Part shown: in pieces, positions 1-5,913 of the stretch
Layout: every line of letters begins with the position of its first letter
Numbering within the stretch: position 1 is the stretch's first letter
Source: an uncultured Trueperaceae bacterium
Lineage (GTDB): Bacteria; Deinococcota; Deinococci; Deinococcales; Trueperaceae
Direction of reading: 5' to 3'
Assembly (NCBI GenBank): GCA_937907415.1
Contig: CALCHY010000281.1
Location: 1 to 9,723, forward strand
Length of the DNA stretch: 9,723 nucleotides
Translations under genes and position numbers: made by a program
Notes under the pieces: generated by a model
Told to the model about the DNA's origin: nothing
Databases searched by the model: none
What the model saw: the letters and a program-made list of their open reading frames with translations, nothing else

Positions 1-309
1 GACTGGCACACGACCTCCTCCACCGTCGACCTGCGCCCTGGCGGGAAGTTCTCGTCGCGCATGGAGGCCAAGGACGGTAGTGCTGGCTTCGACTTCGCAG
101 GCACCTACACCAAGATCGTGGAGAACGAGCTCATCAAGTACTCGTTCGGCGACCGCGAGGCGCGCATCGAGTTCCACGAGGTACCGCATGGCGTGAAGGT
201 CACGGTTACCTTCGACGCCGAGGCCGAGCATCCCGCCGACATGCAGCGGGCAGGTTGGCAGGCCATCCTCGACAACTTCGCGAGGCACGTCGAGGATGGC
301 CGCCAGTAG
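1..309 (+). CDS. SRPBCC / AHSA1-type domain protein, 5'-truncated by the window edge
   Basis: The reading frame is open from base 1 and ends at TAG 307-309, giving about 102 residues of what is normally a protein of about 140-150. It begins DWHTTSSTVDLRPGGKF, continues through an in-frame Met at base 61, and ends with GWQAILDNFARHVE. This DLRxGGKF...GWQxILDNF pattern is typical of the C-terminal two thirds of YndB/AHSA1 (activator of Hsp90 ATPase-like) members of the START/SRPBCC superfamily, which form a helix-grip fold around a hydrophobic cavity. The ligand and role of this branch are not known. The Met at 61 is probably internal, because family-conserved residues precede it. It converges on the sigma factor gene with only 7 nt between stop codons. 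The family call is firm; a function is not. Confidence 0.85.
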   Translation, partial: DWHTTSSTVDLRPGGKFSSRMEAKDGSAGFDFAGTYTKIVENELIKYSFGDREARIEFHEVPHGVKVTVTFDAEAEHPADMQRAGWQAILDNFARHVEDGRQ

Positions 310-316
310 CACGGGT

Positions 317-1090
317 CTAGCCGAAGTGGCGACGCCCCCGCACTATCACGTTCTCGACGATGCGGTCGCACCTCTCACCGTCGAACGCGAACGCGTCACT
401 CAACCCGACATCGACCGAGCCTGCGAGTCCCTCGCGTAGGAGCTTGCGGGCGCGGAAGGCGCGGGTGCGCACCGTTGCCACCGGGATGCCGAGGGCGTCG
501 GCCACGTCCCTTGCTGCCAACCCCTCGACGTCCCTGAGCATGAAGACCGTGCGGAAGTCGTCGGGAAGCAGGTCTATCTGCTGCTCGATGACGGCGCGTA
601 GCTGCGCGCGTTGAGTCGACTGCTCTGGGCCGTGGCTGGGCGTGTCGGCTAGCGCCAGCTGCATCTTCGGGTCGGGTGAGGTCATGGCATCATCCAGGGG
701 AATGGTGTGGATCTTGGCGCGGCGCAAGCGCCCTAGCGCTTCGTTCGTGACTATCCGCACCAGCCACGTCGAGAGCTTGCTGTCCGCTCGGAACGAGTCG
801 AGCGCCAGCCAGGCACGCAGGAATGCATCCTGCACGGCCTCCTCTGCCCCTTCGTCGCTCTTGAGGATGCTGCGCGCCGTGCGGAAGAGCAGCTGGTTGT
901 GACGGCGCATGATCTTCTCGAAAGCGGCCTCGTCACCAGCCACGGCTAGCGCGACCAACTCCCTCTCCGGCTCACTTCCGGCCACCTGCGCTGGCAGCGC
1001 TCTGGCCTTGCTAGCGTCTGGCATGCTCTCCGTTCGGTCCCTGGCTACGCCGAAGCGCGGCCGCCGCAGCACCACGGTCTGGGCTCTCAT
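317..1090 (-). CDS. RNA polymerase sigma factor, ECF (sigma-70 family)
   Basis: This 257-residue protein has region sigma-2 at about residues 54-123 (AFEKIMRRHNQLLFRTAR, then AVQDAFLRAW, then STWLVRIVTNEAL) and region sigma-4 at about 163-218. The sigma-4 helix-turn-helix lies in ARDVADALGIPVATVRTR, preceded by LPDDFRTVFMLRDVEG. No sigma-3 domain lies between them, which defines an ECF sigma factor. After sigma-4 there is a tail of about 35 residues with FAFDGERCDRIVENV; a similar Cys-containing tail occurs in many ECF factors, as I recall the family. The start is uncertain. The ATG at 1090 lies 2 nt after the upstream stop and suits translational coupling, but has no well-placed Shine-Dalgarno. 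The ATG at 1024 (residue 23) has GGAGA just upstream and would remove a basic extension. It is co-transcribed with the secreted-protein gene. No anti-sigma gene is adjacent. Confidence 0.93.
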   Translation of the reverse strand: MRAQTVVLRRPRFGVARDRTESMPDASKARALPAQVAGSEPERELVALAVAGDEAAFEKIMRRHNQLLFRTARSILKSDEGAEEAVQDAFLRAWLALDSFRADSKLSTWLVRIVTNEALGRLRRAKIHTIPLDDAMTSPDPKMQLALADTPSHGPEQSTQRAQLRAVIEQQIDLLPDDFRTVFMLRDVEGLAARDVADALGIPVATVRTRAFRARKLLREGLAGSVDVGLSDAFAFDGERCDRIVENVIVRGRRHFG

Positions 1091-1092
1091 TA

Positions 1093-1785
1093 TCAGTCCA
1101 CGAACCTCTCTGGGAACGCTGCGATGAGACCGTCCGTCAACACGTCAGCCAGCATCATCATGTGCGCTTCGGCCTTGCCGTACTCGGCTATGCCCTCCGC
1201 GTGCCTGCCTTCTAGGAGGGCCGTGGCGTACACGAGGGTCGTGTCGATATGCCCCTTGAGCATCTCGCGGACGGTCGCCTGCGGCCAGTTGGCGTTGGCG
1301 GCAGCCAAGAAGTCGGCTATCTCTTGCGCATTGGCGTAAGCCACTGCGATGGCGAGGTCGGTGGCGGTGCCCTCGCCGGCCTTGGCTGCCCTCACAACCT
1401 CGACGGCAGCGGCGATGTGCTCCTGGAGCAGCTTAGCCAGGGCGTCTCCCGCGGCCTCGCCATAGAACGGCTTGATGGCGGCACCGATGTCGACTTGGTT
1501 CTGCATGAGTCGCTCCGCGGTGGCCTCGAACGCTGGCGACTCCGTTGCGAACGCGGTCACGGCGGCGTACGTCCACTCCATGTGCTGCGCCCACAGGTCA
1601 CGCATCGCGTTGTTGAGCGAGAGGGCGCTCACGCTGTTGACGATGCGGTTGGGCTCGTCCGCGTGCGTGTCGTGCTGAGCGAACGCATGCGGGATAACGA
1701 AGCTTACGCAGAGCGCGGTGGCCACCAGCGCGCGAACGGCTAGGCGGCGAGCTGAAGGGTGTTGCTGAGTAACGGCGTAGTACAT
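1093..1785 (-). CDS. Secreted helical protein with two similar halves, function unknown
   Basis: The protein has 230 residues. Residues 1-36 form a signal peptide: a basic start with RR, a hydrophobic core [12 protein letters not shown], and probable cleavage at AFA-Q. The mature part is almost entirely helical and appears to be two similar units, about 60-135 and 145-228. Landmarks are [27 protein letters not shown] and LLQEHI in the first, and MLKGHIDTT and [16 protein letters not shown] in the second. Histidines at 68, 123, 179 and 208 fall at helix positions that could face a shared core. I recall similar proteins in Bacilli and other bacteria, often carrying misleading names such as acetylglutamate kinase or glycosyltransferase; nothing here supports an enzyme of either kind. 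The start is well set: GGAGG lies 5 nt before the ATG. It is first in a unit with the ECF sigma gene, 2 nt apart, so it may act in or report on the envelope state that the sigma factor serves. Confidence 0.8.
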   Translation of the reverse strand: MYYAVTQQHPSARRLAVRALVATALCVSFVIPHAFAQHDTHADEPNRIVNSVSALSLNNAMRDLWAQHMEWTYAAVTAFATESPAFEATAERLMQNQVDIGAAIKPFYGEAAGDALAKLLQEHIAAAVEVVRAAKAGEGTATDLAIAVAYANAQEIADFLAAANANWPQATVREMLKGHIDTTLVYATALLEGRHAEGIAEYGKAEAHMMMLADVLTDGLIAAFPERFVD

Positions 1786-1869
1786 ACCGACCTCCGGGGT
1801 CGAGGAAGTGCTAGTGAACGAAGGCTTAGCACGCGGCCTAACTGCCCCGTTGCTGCTCGCTCTATTACG

Positions 1870-1898
1870 TTAGATGCAGTTGTTGGGCCTAGCGTTCC
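1870..1898 (-). promoter_or_regulatory. Candidate ECF-type promoter ahead of the secreted protein-sigma unit
   Basis: Read on the minus strand, GGAAC (1898-1894) is followed after 18 nt by ATCTAA (1875-1870). This resembles the sigma-E-like layout GGAACTT-N15/16-TCTAA used by many ECF factors. Transcription would begin near 1863, leaving a leader of about 75-80 nt before the ATG at 1785. It lies in the 127-nt spacer after the patatin gene. If real, the sigma factor could activate its own operon. The match was made by eye and the group specificity of this sigma factor is unknown. Confidence 0.35.
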
Positions 1899-1912
1899 CG
1901 GAGGGTCGTTGA

Positions 1913-4129
1913 CTAGCGCATGACGCGGTCGGGCTGCTGCGCCGCCTTCCACGCCTCAAGTTCCGCTAGAGCGTGGCGATAGCCGATCTCGATCAGTTCT
2001 GCATGGTTCTGGAAATCCAGCTTGCTGTACGCCTGAACCGGGTGCTCAACCACGATGTCGGCGAGCTTGCGCGCGGTGATGCTCTGGTGCTTCGAGCCAA
2101 CCGACGTCGCCTCCATCAGGGTCTTGATGATGGTCGGGTAACGAGTTCGGTGCTTGCGCGGCCTGAGGTATTGGGCGAGCGCCCTCCAGCCAGACACGCT
2201 GGGGCCGAAGGTGAACGGCTCGCGCCTGGCGCTCTTCGACATGACGCTCGAGGCGACGACCGTGCCTGATCCGACCATGTCGCGCATCAGGTCAACTGGG
2301 AAAGCGTTCATGATGGCGCCGTCTACGAGCAGCGCCCCGTCCTGCACGAACGGGGTGAAGATCCCGGGAATCGCGCTGCTGGCGCGAATCGCTTCCCAGA
2401 TCAAGCCCGTTGTGTGCTCGACGGGCACGGCCTCGAACAGGTTCGCGGACACGCACACGAACGGCATCCACAAGTCCTCGATGCGGCCGCTGCCGAAAAC
2501 GCTGGTGTACGTGTTGGTGACGCCACTAGACTTCGTTAGAGCCACTATCGGAAGGGTCCGGTCGAGGAGGCGTTTCTTGTCACCGAACATCACGGCGGCC
2601 CGCTCCACCTCGGCGGAGCTGCCGCTGAATGCGTAGCCCCCGGCGATGAGGGCCCCCATCGACGTGCCGGCCACCATGTCGACCTCGATGCCAAGGTCTT
2701 CCACGGCTTTCAACAGGCCAATGTGGGCGTAACCGCGGGCGCCTCCCCCACTGAACACGAGGCCTAGAGCCCGACCCGTCAACCTGCGCACCAAGCGCGG
2801 CATCCCGTAACCGTCGCCCGCACGCACGTGGTGCCAGACCGTCGCACGCGTGCTCTCCAACCAGGCCATAGTGCCGCTCGGCGCGGCACTGCCGATCGGG
2901 TGCAGCAGCACAAGTTGGGCGGTAGCTGGCGCAGTCGACGTGATGGCGTCTGGCGCCGCCGTCGCGTCCGCGACCACCAGCACGGCGTCCGCCTGGCGCC
3001 TGCAGCGATCGATCCAGGCGCGCGCGGAATCGGAGCAGTCATCTGGGTTGCTGTCGCCGATCAAGACGAGGTAACTATGCTCAGCCTCGAGGTTATTGAG
3101 CCAATGCGTCAACGCTACGTCGAGCACCGAACCGGAAGCAGGCAGTGCACCGCCGAACACGCTCGTGACGTAAGCCTCGTCGATGAGCAGCGTCGAACCC
3201 GAGTCGCTTAGTTGCCGTTCGAGCAGGCCAGCCACTTCCCGCACAGGGGCGTTGGCGTGCGCGGCCATGAGGGCGACTGTCCGCAGGCCGTTGCCGTGAA
3301 CACCAACATGACGCCTACTGTCGAGCCGCTCCACCGCCGTGCGGGCGATGCGGGCCATGACCGCCGGGTAGGACTCCACCAGAGTCGCTGGTAGCCGCAA
3401 GACGTGACTATCGCGCAACGCGCTAACCGTCTCCGTGCGCGTGACGCCGCCAAGCACGCCGAGTTCGCCGACGCTCTCTCCGCGAGAGGCCTGGTATGCG
3501 TGCGCCTCCTCGCCACCATCTGGCATCACCTGAAGCCGGCCGCTGGCCACCAGGTACATCCCGTCGGCGGGGTCGCCCGGACGGTAGAGCACGCCGTCTC
3601 CTGGGATAGCTACGAACTCGGCGGTGTCCTGCAGCTCTTGGATCACTTGCTCGACATCGGCGAGGGCGCCGAACCACCGCTCGAAGATGGCCGCCAGCTC
3701 GACTCGCTCAAGCCGGGGCGTGATCGCGGCGATCACCTGCTCACGCAAGCCTGGGGTGCTTGCCGTCAGGTTGTCGAACGCCTCTCTCGTGAAGCACGCT
3801 ACCGACACCGGTCCGCGTGCGGTCACGGTGGCCGTACGGCGGTTACCGGCCAGCAGGGCCATCTCGCCGATCACGGCACCTGGCTTGAGGCGGTCGACCA
3901 CGACCGAGCGGCCCTCTTCCGTGGCGCACGTGACTTCTACCTCGCCGCTCGTTATGAAGTAGAGCGCGTCCGCCACGTCGCCTTGGCGAATTAGCACCGC
4001 ACCGTCGGCTAGTTGCTGCACGTCGAGGGCGGCCGCGAGCCTGTTTAGCAAAGACGCGTCCAGGTCCGCGAAGACCTGGGCTTTGGCCAGCAGCTCCGTA
4101 GGCGAGATGGGGCTTAACGACATGGACAC
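1913..4129 (-). CDS. NTE-like patatin phospholipase with two cyclic-nucleotide-binding domains
   Basis: The protein has 738 residues. Two CNB (cNMP-binding) domains come first, at about 19-125 and 147-255. The first has a good phosphate-binding cassette (IGEMALLAGNRRTATV); the second is weaker (VGELGVLGGVTRTETV). A middle region at about 280-450 (RTVALMAAHANAPVREVA, then LLIDEAYV, then YLVLIGD) resembles the linker seen in bacterial and eukaryotic neuropathy target esterase relatives. The patatin domain at about 454-660 is complete: oxyanion-hole GGGARG at 461-466, nucleophile Ser490 in GTSMG, and Asp603 in the DGA motif. Members hydrolyse phospholipids or lysophospholipids at the membrane. 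No signal peptide or clear membrane segment is seen. The start is either GTG 4129 or ATG 4123; the ATG has GGGG five bases upstream. It is divergent from the alkylation-repair gene, across a spacer of about 209 nt with no further gene. Confidence 0.93.
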   Translation of the reverse strand: MSMSLSPISPTELLAKAQVFADLDASLLNRLAAALDVQQLADGAVLIRQGDVADALYFITSGEVEVTCATEEGRSVVVDRLKPGAVIGEMALLAGNRRTATVTARGPVSVACFTREAFDNLTASTPGLREQVIAAITPRLERVELAAIFERWFGALADVEQVIQELQDTAEFVAIPGDGVLYRPGDPADGMYLVASGRLQVMPDGGEEAHAYQASRGESVGELGVLGGVTRTETVSALRDSHVLRLPATLVESYPAVMARIARTAVERLDSRRHVGVHGNGLRTVALMAAHANAPVREVAGLLERQLSDSGSTLLIDEAYVTSVFGGALPASGSVLDVALTHWLNNLEAEHSYLVLIGDSNPDDCSDSARAWIDRCRRQADAVLVVADATAAPDAITSTAPATAQLVLLHPIGSAAPSGTMAWLESTRATVWHHVRAGDGYGMPRLVRRLTGRALGLVFSGGGARGYAHIGLLKAVEDLGIEVDMVAGTSMGALIAGGYAFSGSSAEVERAAVMFGDKKRLLDRTLPIVALTKSSGVTNTYTSVFGSGRIEDLWMPFVCVSANLFEAVPVEHTTGLIWEAIRASSAIPGIFTPFVQDGALLVDGAIMNAFPVDLMRDMVGSGTVVASSVMSKSARREPFTFGPSVSGWRALAQYLRPRKHRTRYPTIIKTLMEATSVGSKHQSITARKLADIVVEHPVQAYSKLDFQNHAELIEIGYRHALAELEAWKAAQQPDRVMR

Positions 4130-4151
4130 CCCGCCTCACTAGGGCGGGTCC
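4124..4151 (-). promoter_or_regulatory. Possible hairpin covering the ribosome-binding site of the patatin gene
   Basis: In the minus-strand transcript, CCCGCC (4148-4143) and GGCGGG (4135-4130) can pair around a 7-nt loop. Alternatively CCGCC/GGCGG can pair with an added GGAC/GTCC stem (4151-4148 with 4127-4124), closing directly before the ATG at 4123. Both forms bury the purine-rich stretch that would serve as Shine-Dalgarno. In GC-rich DNA such pairings arise by chance, so a regulatory role is only a suggestion. Confidence 0.3.
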
Positions 4152-4324
4152 CAGCTCCAACCAACCAGGGCGCAATCACAGCTCCACCACGTTGAGACAT
4201 ACTAATCGGTTCTGTTCGCACATAGACGCACCGGCGCCGTCAATCCGACGTGGTGCGCGGGCGTCTGCAGGCAGCCGAAGCGGCCGCGCACCTTGTGGCG
4301 ACGTAAGCCGTTCTCTCGTTGCGC

Positions 4325-4330
4325 TACAGT
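4325..4330 (+). promoter_or_regulatory. Candidate -10 box for a leaderless alkylation-repair mRNA
   Basis: TACAGT lies 8 nt before the GTG start at 4339, and no Shine-Dalgarno-like sequence precedes that start. Transcription from this TANNNT box would begin at or within two bases of the GTG, giving a leaderless message. No convincing -35 hexamer stands 16-18 nt upstream. Confidence 0.4.
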
Positions 4331-4338
4331 AACCAGCC

Positions 4339-5028
4339 GTGGAGTCAACTCACCTAGACCTCGAAACCGCCCTCGCCGAGCTCAGCGCTCTTGGAAATGA
4401 GTCGGTGCGGGAACGCTACCGCAAGGCGGGCGCGAGCGAGAACATGTTTGGCGTCCTCCTTGGCGACATCCGCAAGGTGGCCGCCAAGCGCAAGAACCAA
4501 CACGACCTCGGCCTGGCTCTGTGGGCGACGGGGAACCTAGACGCGCGCCTGCTCGGCATACTGCTCCTGAAACCGCGCGACATCGCGCCAGCGGACCTTG
4601 ACGCCATGGTGCGCGACGCAGATTTCGCACAGCTAGCAGACTGGTTGAACTCGTACATCGTGAAGAACCACCCCTCGCGAGAGTCACTTCGCGAAGCCTG
4701 GATGGCGGACGCCAACGGCTGGGTTGCTCGCGCTGGTTGGAGCCTAACGGCCGGGCGTGTTGCCAGAAGCCCAGAAGGCCTCGACTTGGCGGCGCTACTT
4801 GACCGTTTGGAGGCGGAGATGCCGGCAGCCGCCCCCCAGACGCAGTGGACCATGAACAACTGTCTCGCAAGCATCGGTATCAACGTGCCGCAGTTGCGCC
4901 AACGCGCCATCGCCATAGGCGAGGCATTGGGCATCTACCGCGACTATCCCGTTCCGCGGGGCTGCACCTCACCGTTCGCACCGCTTTGGATCAACGAGAT
5001 GGTCAGGCGTCAGGAGACTCCCGCCTAG
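4339..5028 (+). CDS. DNA alkylation repair protein, AlkD-like HEAT-repeat family
   Basis: This 229-residue, all-helical protein matches the COG4912 DNA alkylation repair family. Landmarks are ENMFGVLLGDIRKVAAK at 34-50, LALWATGNLDARLLG at about 59-73, WVARAGWSLTAGRVA at 128-142, QWTMNNCLASIGI at 169-181, and the conserved end GCTSPFAPLWINEMVRRQ. AlkD proteins wrap damaged DNA in HEAT-like repeats and excise N3/N7-alkylated bases. In Bacillus cereus AlkD the active site uses Trp109, Asp113 and Trp187. The apparent equivalent here, DWLNSY around Trp102, has no aspartate four residues on, so glycosylase activity is not assured. The GTG start fits the family's N-terminus; no Shine-Dalgarno is visible, which agrees with a leaderless mRNA. 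It lies 20 nt upstream of the DUF1810 gene, so the two are probably one transcript. Confidence 0.88.
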   Translation: MESTHLDLETALAELSALGNESVRERYRKAGASENMFGVLLGDIRKVAAKRKNQHDLGLALWATGNLDARLLGILLLKPRDIAPADLDAMVRDADFAQLADWLNSYIVKNHPSRESLREAWMADANGWVARAGWSLTAGRVARSPEGLDLAALLDRLEAEMPAAAPQTQWTMNNCLASIGINVPQLRQRAIAIGEALGIYRDYPVPRGCTSPFAPLWINEMVRRQETPA

Positions 5029-5048
5029 CCAGGCGCGGAGTGTAGAGA

Positions 5049-5477
5049 GTGACCACTGACCCTTTCAACCTGCAGCGTTTCCTGACTGCCCAGGACGAGG
5101 TCTACGACGACGTCTTGGCCGAGCTGACCGCGGGTCACAAAGAGTCGCATTGGATGTGGTTCGTCTTCCCACAAGTTGCCGGCCTAGGGTTCAGTCTCAA
5201 CGCCGAGTACTATGCCATCGGCTCTAGGAGCGAGGCGGTCGCCTATCTCGAGCATCCCATCCTTGGCGCGCGCTTGCGGGAGTGCGCCGGGTTGCTCCTC
5301 GCGGTTGACGGGAAAAGCGCGACAGAGCTCCTCGGCTCGCCAGACGACCTGAAGCTGCGCTCGAGCATGACGCTGTTCGCGCAGGTGGCGGAGCGGGATA
5401 ACATCTTCACGCGGGTGCTGGAGAAGTATTACAGCGGGGTGCCTGACCCGGCGACCTTAACCGCGCTGGCAGTGTAG
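5049..5477 (+). CDS. DUF1810 domain protein
   Basis: The protein has 142 residues, the usual length for the DUF1810 family, whose pattern fills it end to end. Seen are DPFNLQRFLTAQDEVYDDVLAEL at the start, the hallmark HWMWFVFPQVAGLG near residue 35, YYAIGSRSEAVAYLEHPILGARLREC in the middle, and DDLKLRSSMTLFAQV followed by VLEKYYSG near the end. It looks like a soluble cytoplasmic protein, with no signal peptide or membrane segment. I know of no settled biochemical function. The start is GTG with GGAG about 8 nt upstream. It follows the AlkD-like gene by 20 nt on the same strand and is probably co-transcribed with it, which may hint at a nucleic-acid or nucleotide-related role, but that is weak evidence. 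Confidence 0.9.
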   Translation: MTTDPFNLQRFLTAQDEVYDDVLAELTAGHKESHWMWFVFPQVAGLGFSLNAEYYAIGSRSEAVAYLEHPILGARLRECAGLLLAVDGKSATELLGSPDDLKLRSSMTLFAQVAERDNIFTRVLEKYYSGVPDPATLTALAV

Positions 5478-5492
5478 TCCCTCGCCCACCTC

Positions 5493-5513
5493 GTACACCC
5501 CCTGGGGGTATAC
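5493..5513 (+). promoter_or_regulatory. CsoR/CstR-type operator candidate over the thioredoxin promoter
   Basis: The core is CCCCC-T-GGGGG (5498-5508). It is flanked by GTACA on the left and TATAC on the right, giving 10-bp arms with a single mismatch about a central T. Sites of the form ATACCCC-centre-GGGGTAT are the known targets of CsoR (copper) and CstR (persulfide) repressors, and related sites serve RcnR/FrmR members. The right arm overlaps the -10 box, so binding would block RNA polymerase. A one-base loop cannot form a hairpin, so this is not a terminator. No CsoR-family gene is in the window. The effector (Cu(I), persulfide or other) cannot be told from DNA alone. Confidence 0.65.
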
Positions 5514-5514
5514 T
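5509..5514 (+). promoter_or_regulatory. -10 box for a leaderless thioredoxin mRNA
   Basis: TATACT is one base from the TATAAT consensus and lies 6 nt before the ATG at 5521, so transcription should start at or next to the ATG. No Shine-Dalgarno sequence would be included. No -35 element is recognisable; the upstream positions are taken by the palindrome. Confidence 0.55.
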
Positions 5515-5520
5515 TCCGAC

Positions 5521-5913
5521 ATGGCTACGCTAGAGATCACCACCCAGAACTTCAACTCGACCATCGCAGACAACGACATCGTGTTCCTTGACTTCTGGGC
5601 CGCCTGGTGCGGTCCGTGCCGCATGTTCGGACCCATCTTCGAGAAGTCATCTGAGGCCCACCCAGACGTCGTGTTCGGCAAGGTCGACACGGAAGCACAG
5701 CAAGAGCTAGCTGCCGCTTTCCAGATCCGCTCCATCCCCACGCTGATGGCATTCCGCGAGAACGTCCTGGTGTTCGCGCAGCCAGGGGCGTTGAACGGTC
5801 AGCAGTTGGAAGAGGTCATCGCCGCCGTGCGTGGGCTGGACATGCAAGAGGTGCACGCCGAGGTAGCGGCACAGGCCGAACAGGCACAACAAGCGCCGAG
5901 CCCCTCGGCGTAG
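5521..5913 (+). CDS. Thioredoxin family protein (TrxA-like)
   Basis: The protein has 130 residues with a complete thioredoxin fold. The active site is WCGPC (Trp29, Cys30, Cys33) in FLDFWAAWCGPCRMFGPIF, and the cis-proline loop is SIPTLM (Pro73). VDTEAQQELAAAFQIRSIPT resembles a thioredoxin-like subfamily I associate with Actinobacteria. It is expected to be a cytoplasmic dithiol-disulfide or persulfide reductant; no signal peptide is present. Residues about 109-130 form an Ala/Gln-rich, probably disordered tail beyond the usual length of about 108. It is preceded by a CsoR/CstR-like operator overlapping its -10 box, which points to induction by copper or sulfane sulfur. It stands alone: the DUF1810 gene ends 43 nt upstream and its stop abuts that of the convergent lipoprotein gene with no spacer. 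Confidence 0.95.
   Translation: MATLEITTQNFNSTIADNDIVFLDFWAAWCGPCRMFGPIFEKSSEAHPDVVFGKVDTEAQQELAAAFQIRSIPTLMAFRENVLVFAQPGALNGQQLEEVIAAVRGLDMQEVHAEVAAQAEQAQQAPSPSA

Noticed and set aside
1249..1743. Long plus-strand open frame of 164 codons
   Set aside because: It lies wholly antisense to the secreted-protein gene, shows no family pattern, and such mirror frames are common in GC-rich DNA.
1720..1755. Twin-arginine (Tat) signal in the secreted protein
   Set aside because: Two adjacent arginines precede the hydrophobic core, but the residues around them (SARRLAVR) do not fit the Tat consensus; an ordinary Sec signal is the simpler reading.
5498..5508. C5-T-G5 palindrome as a transcription terminator for DUF1810
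   Set aside because: A one-base loop cannot form a stable RNA hairpin and no U-run follows; position and sequence fit an operator better.
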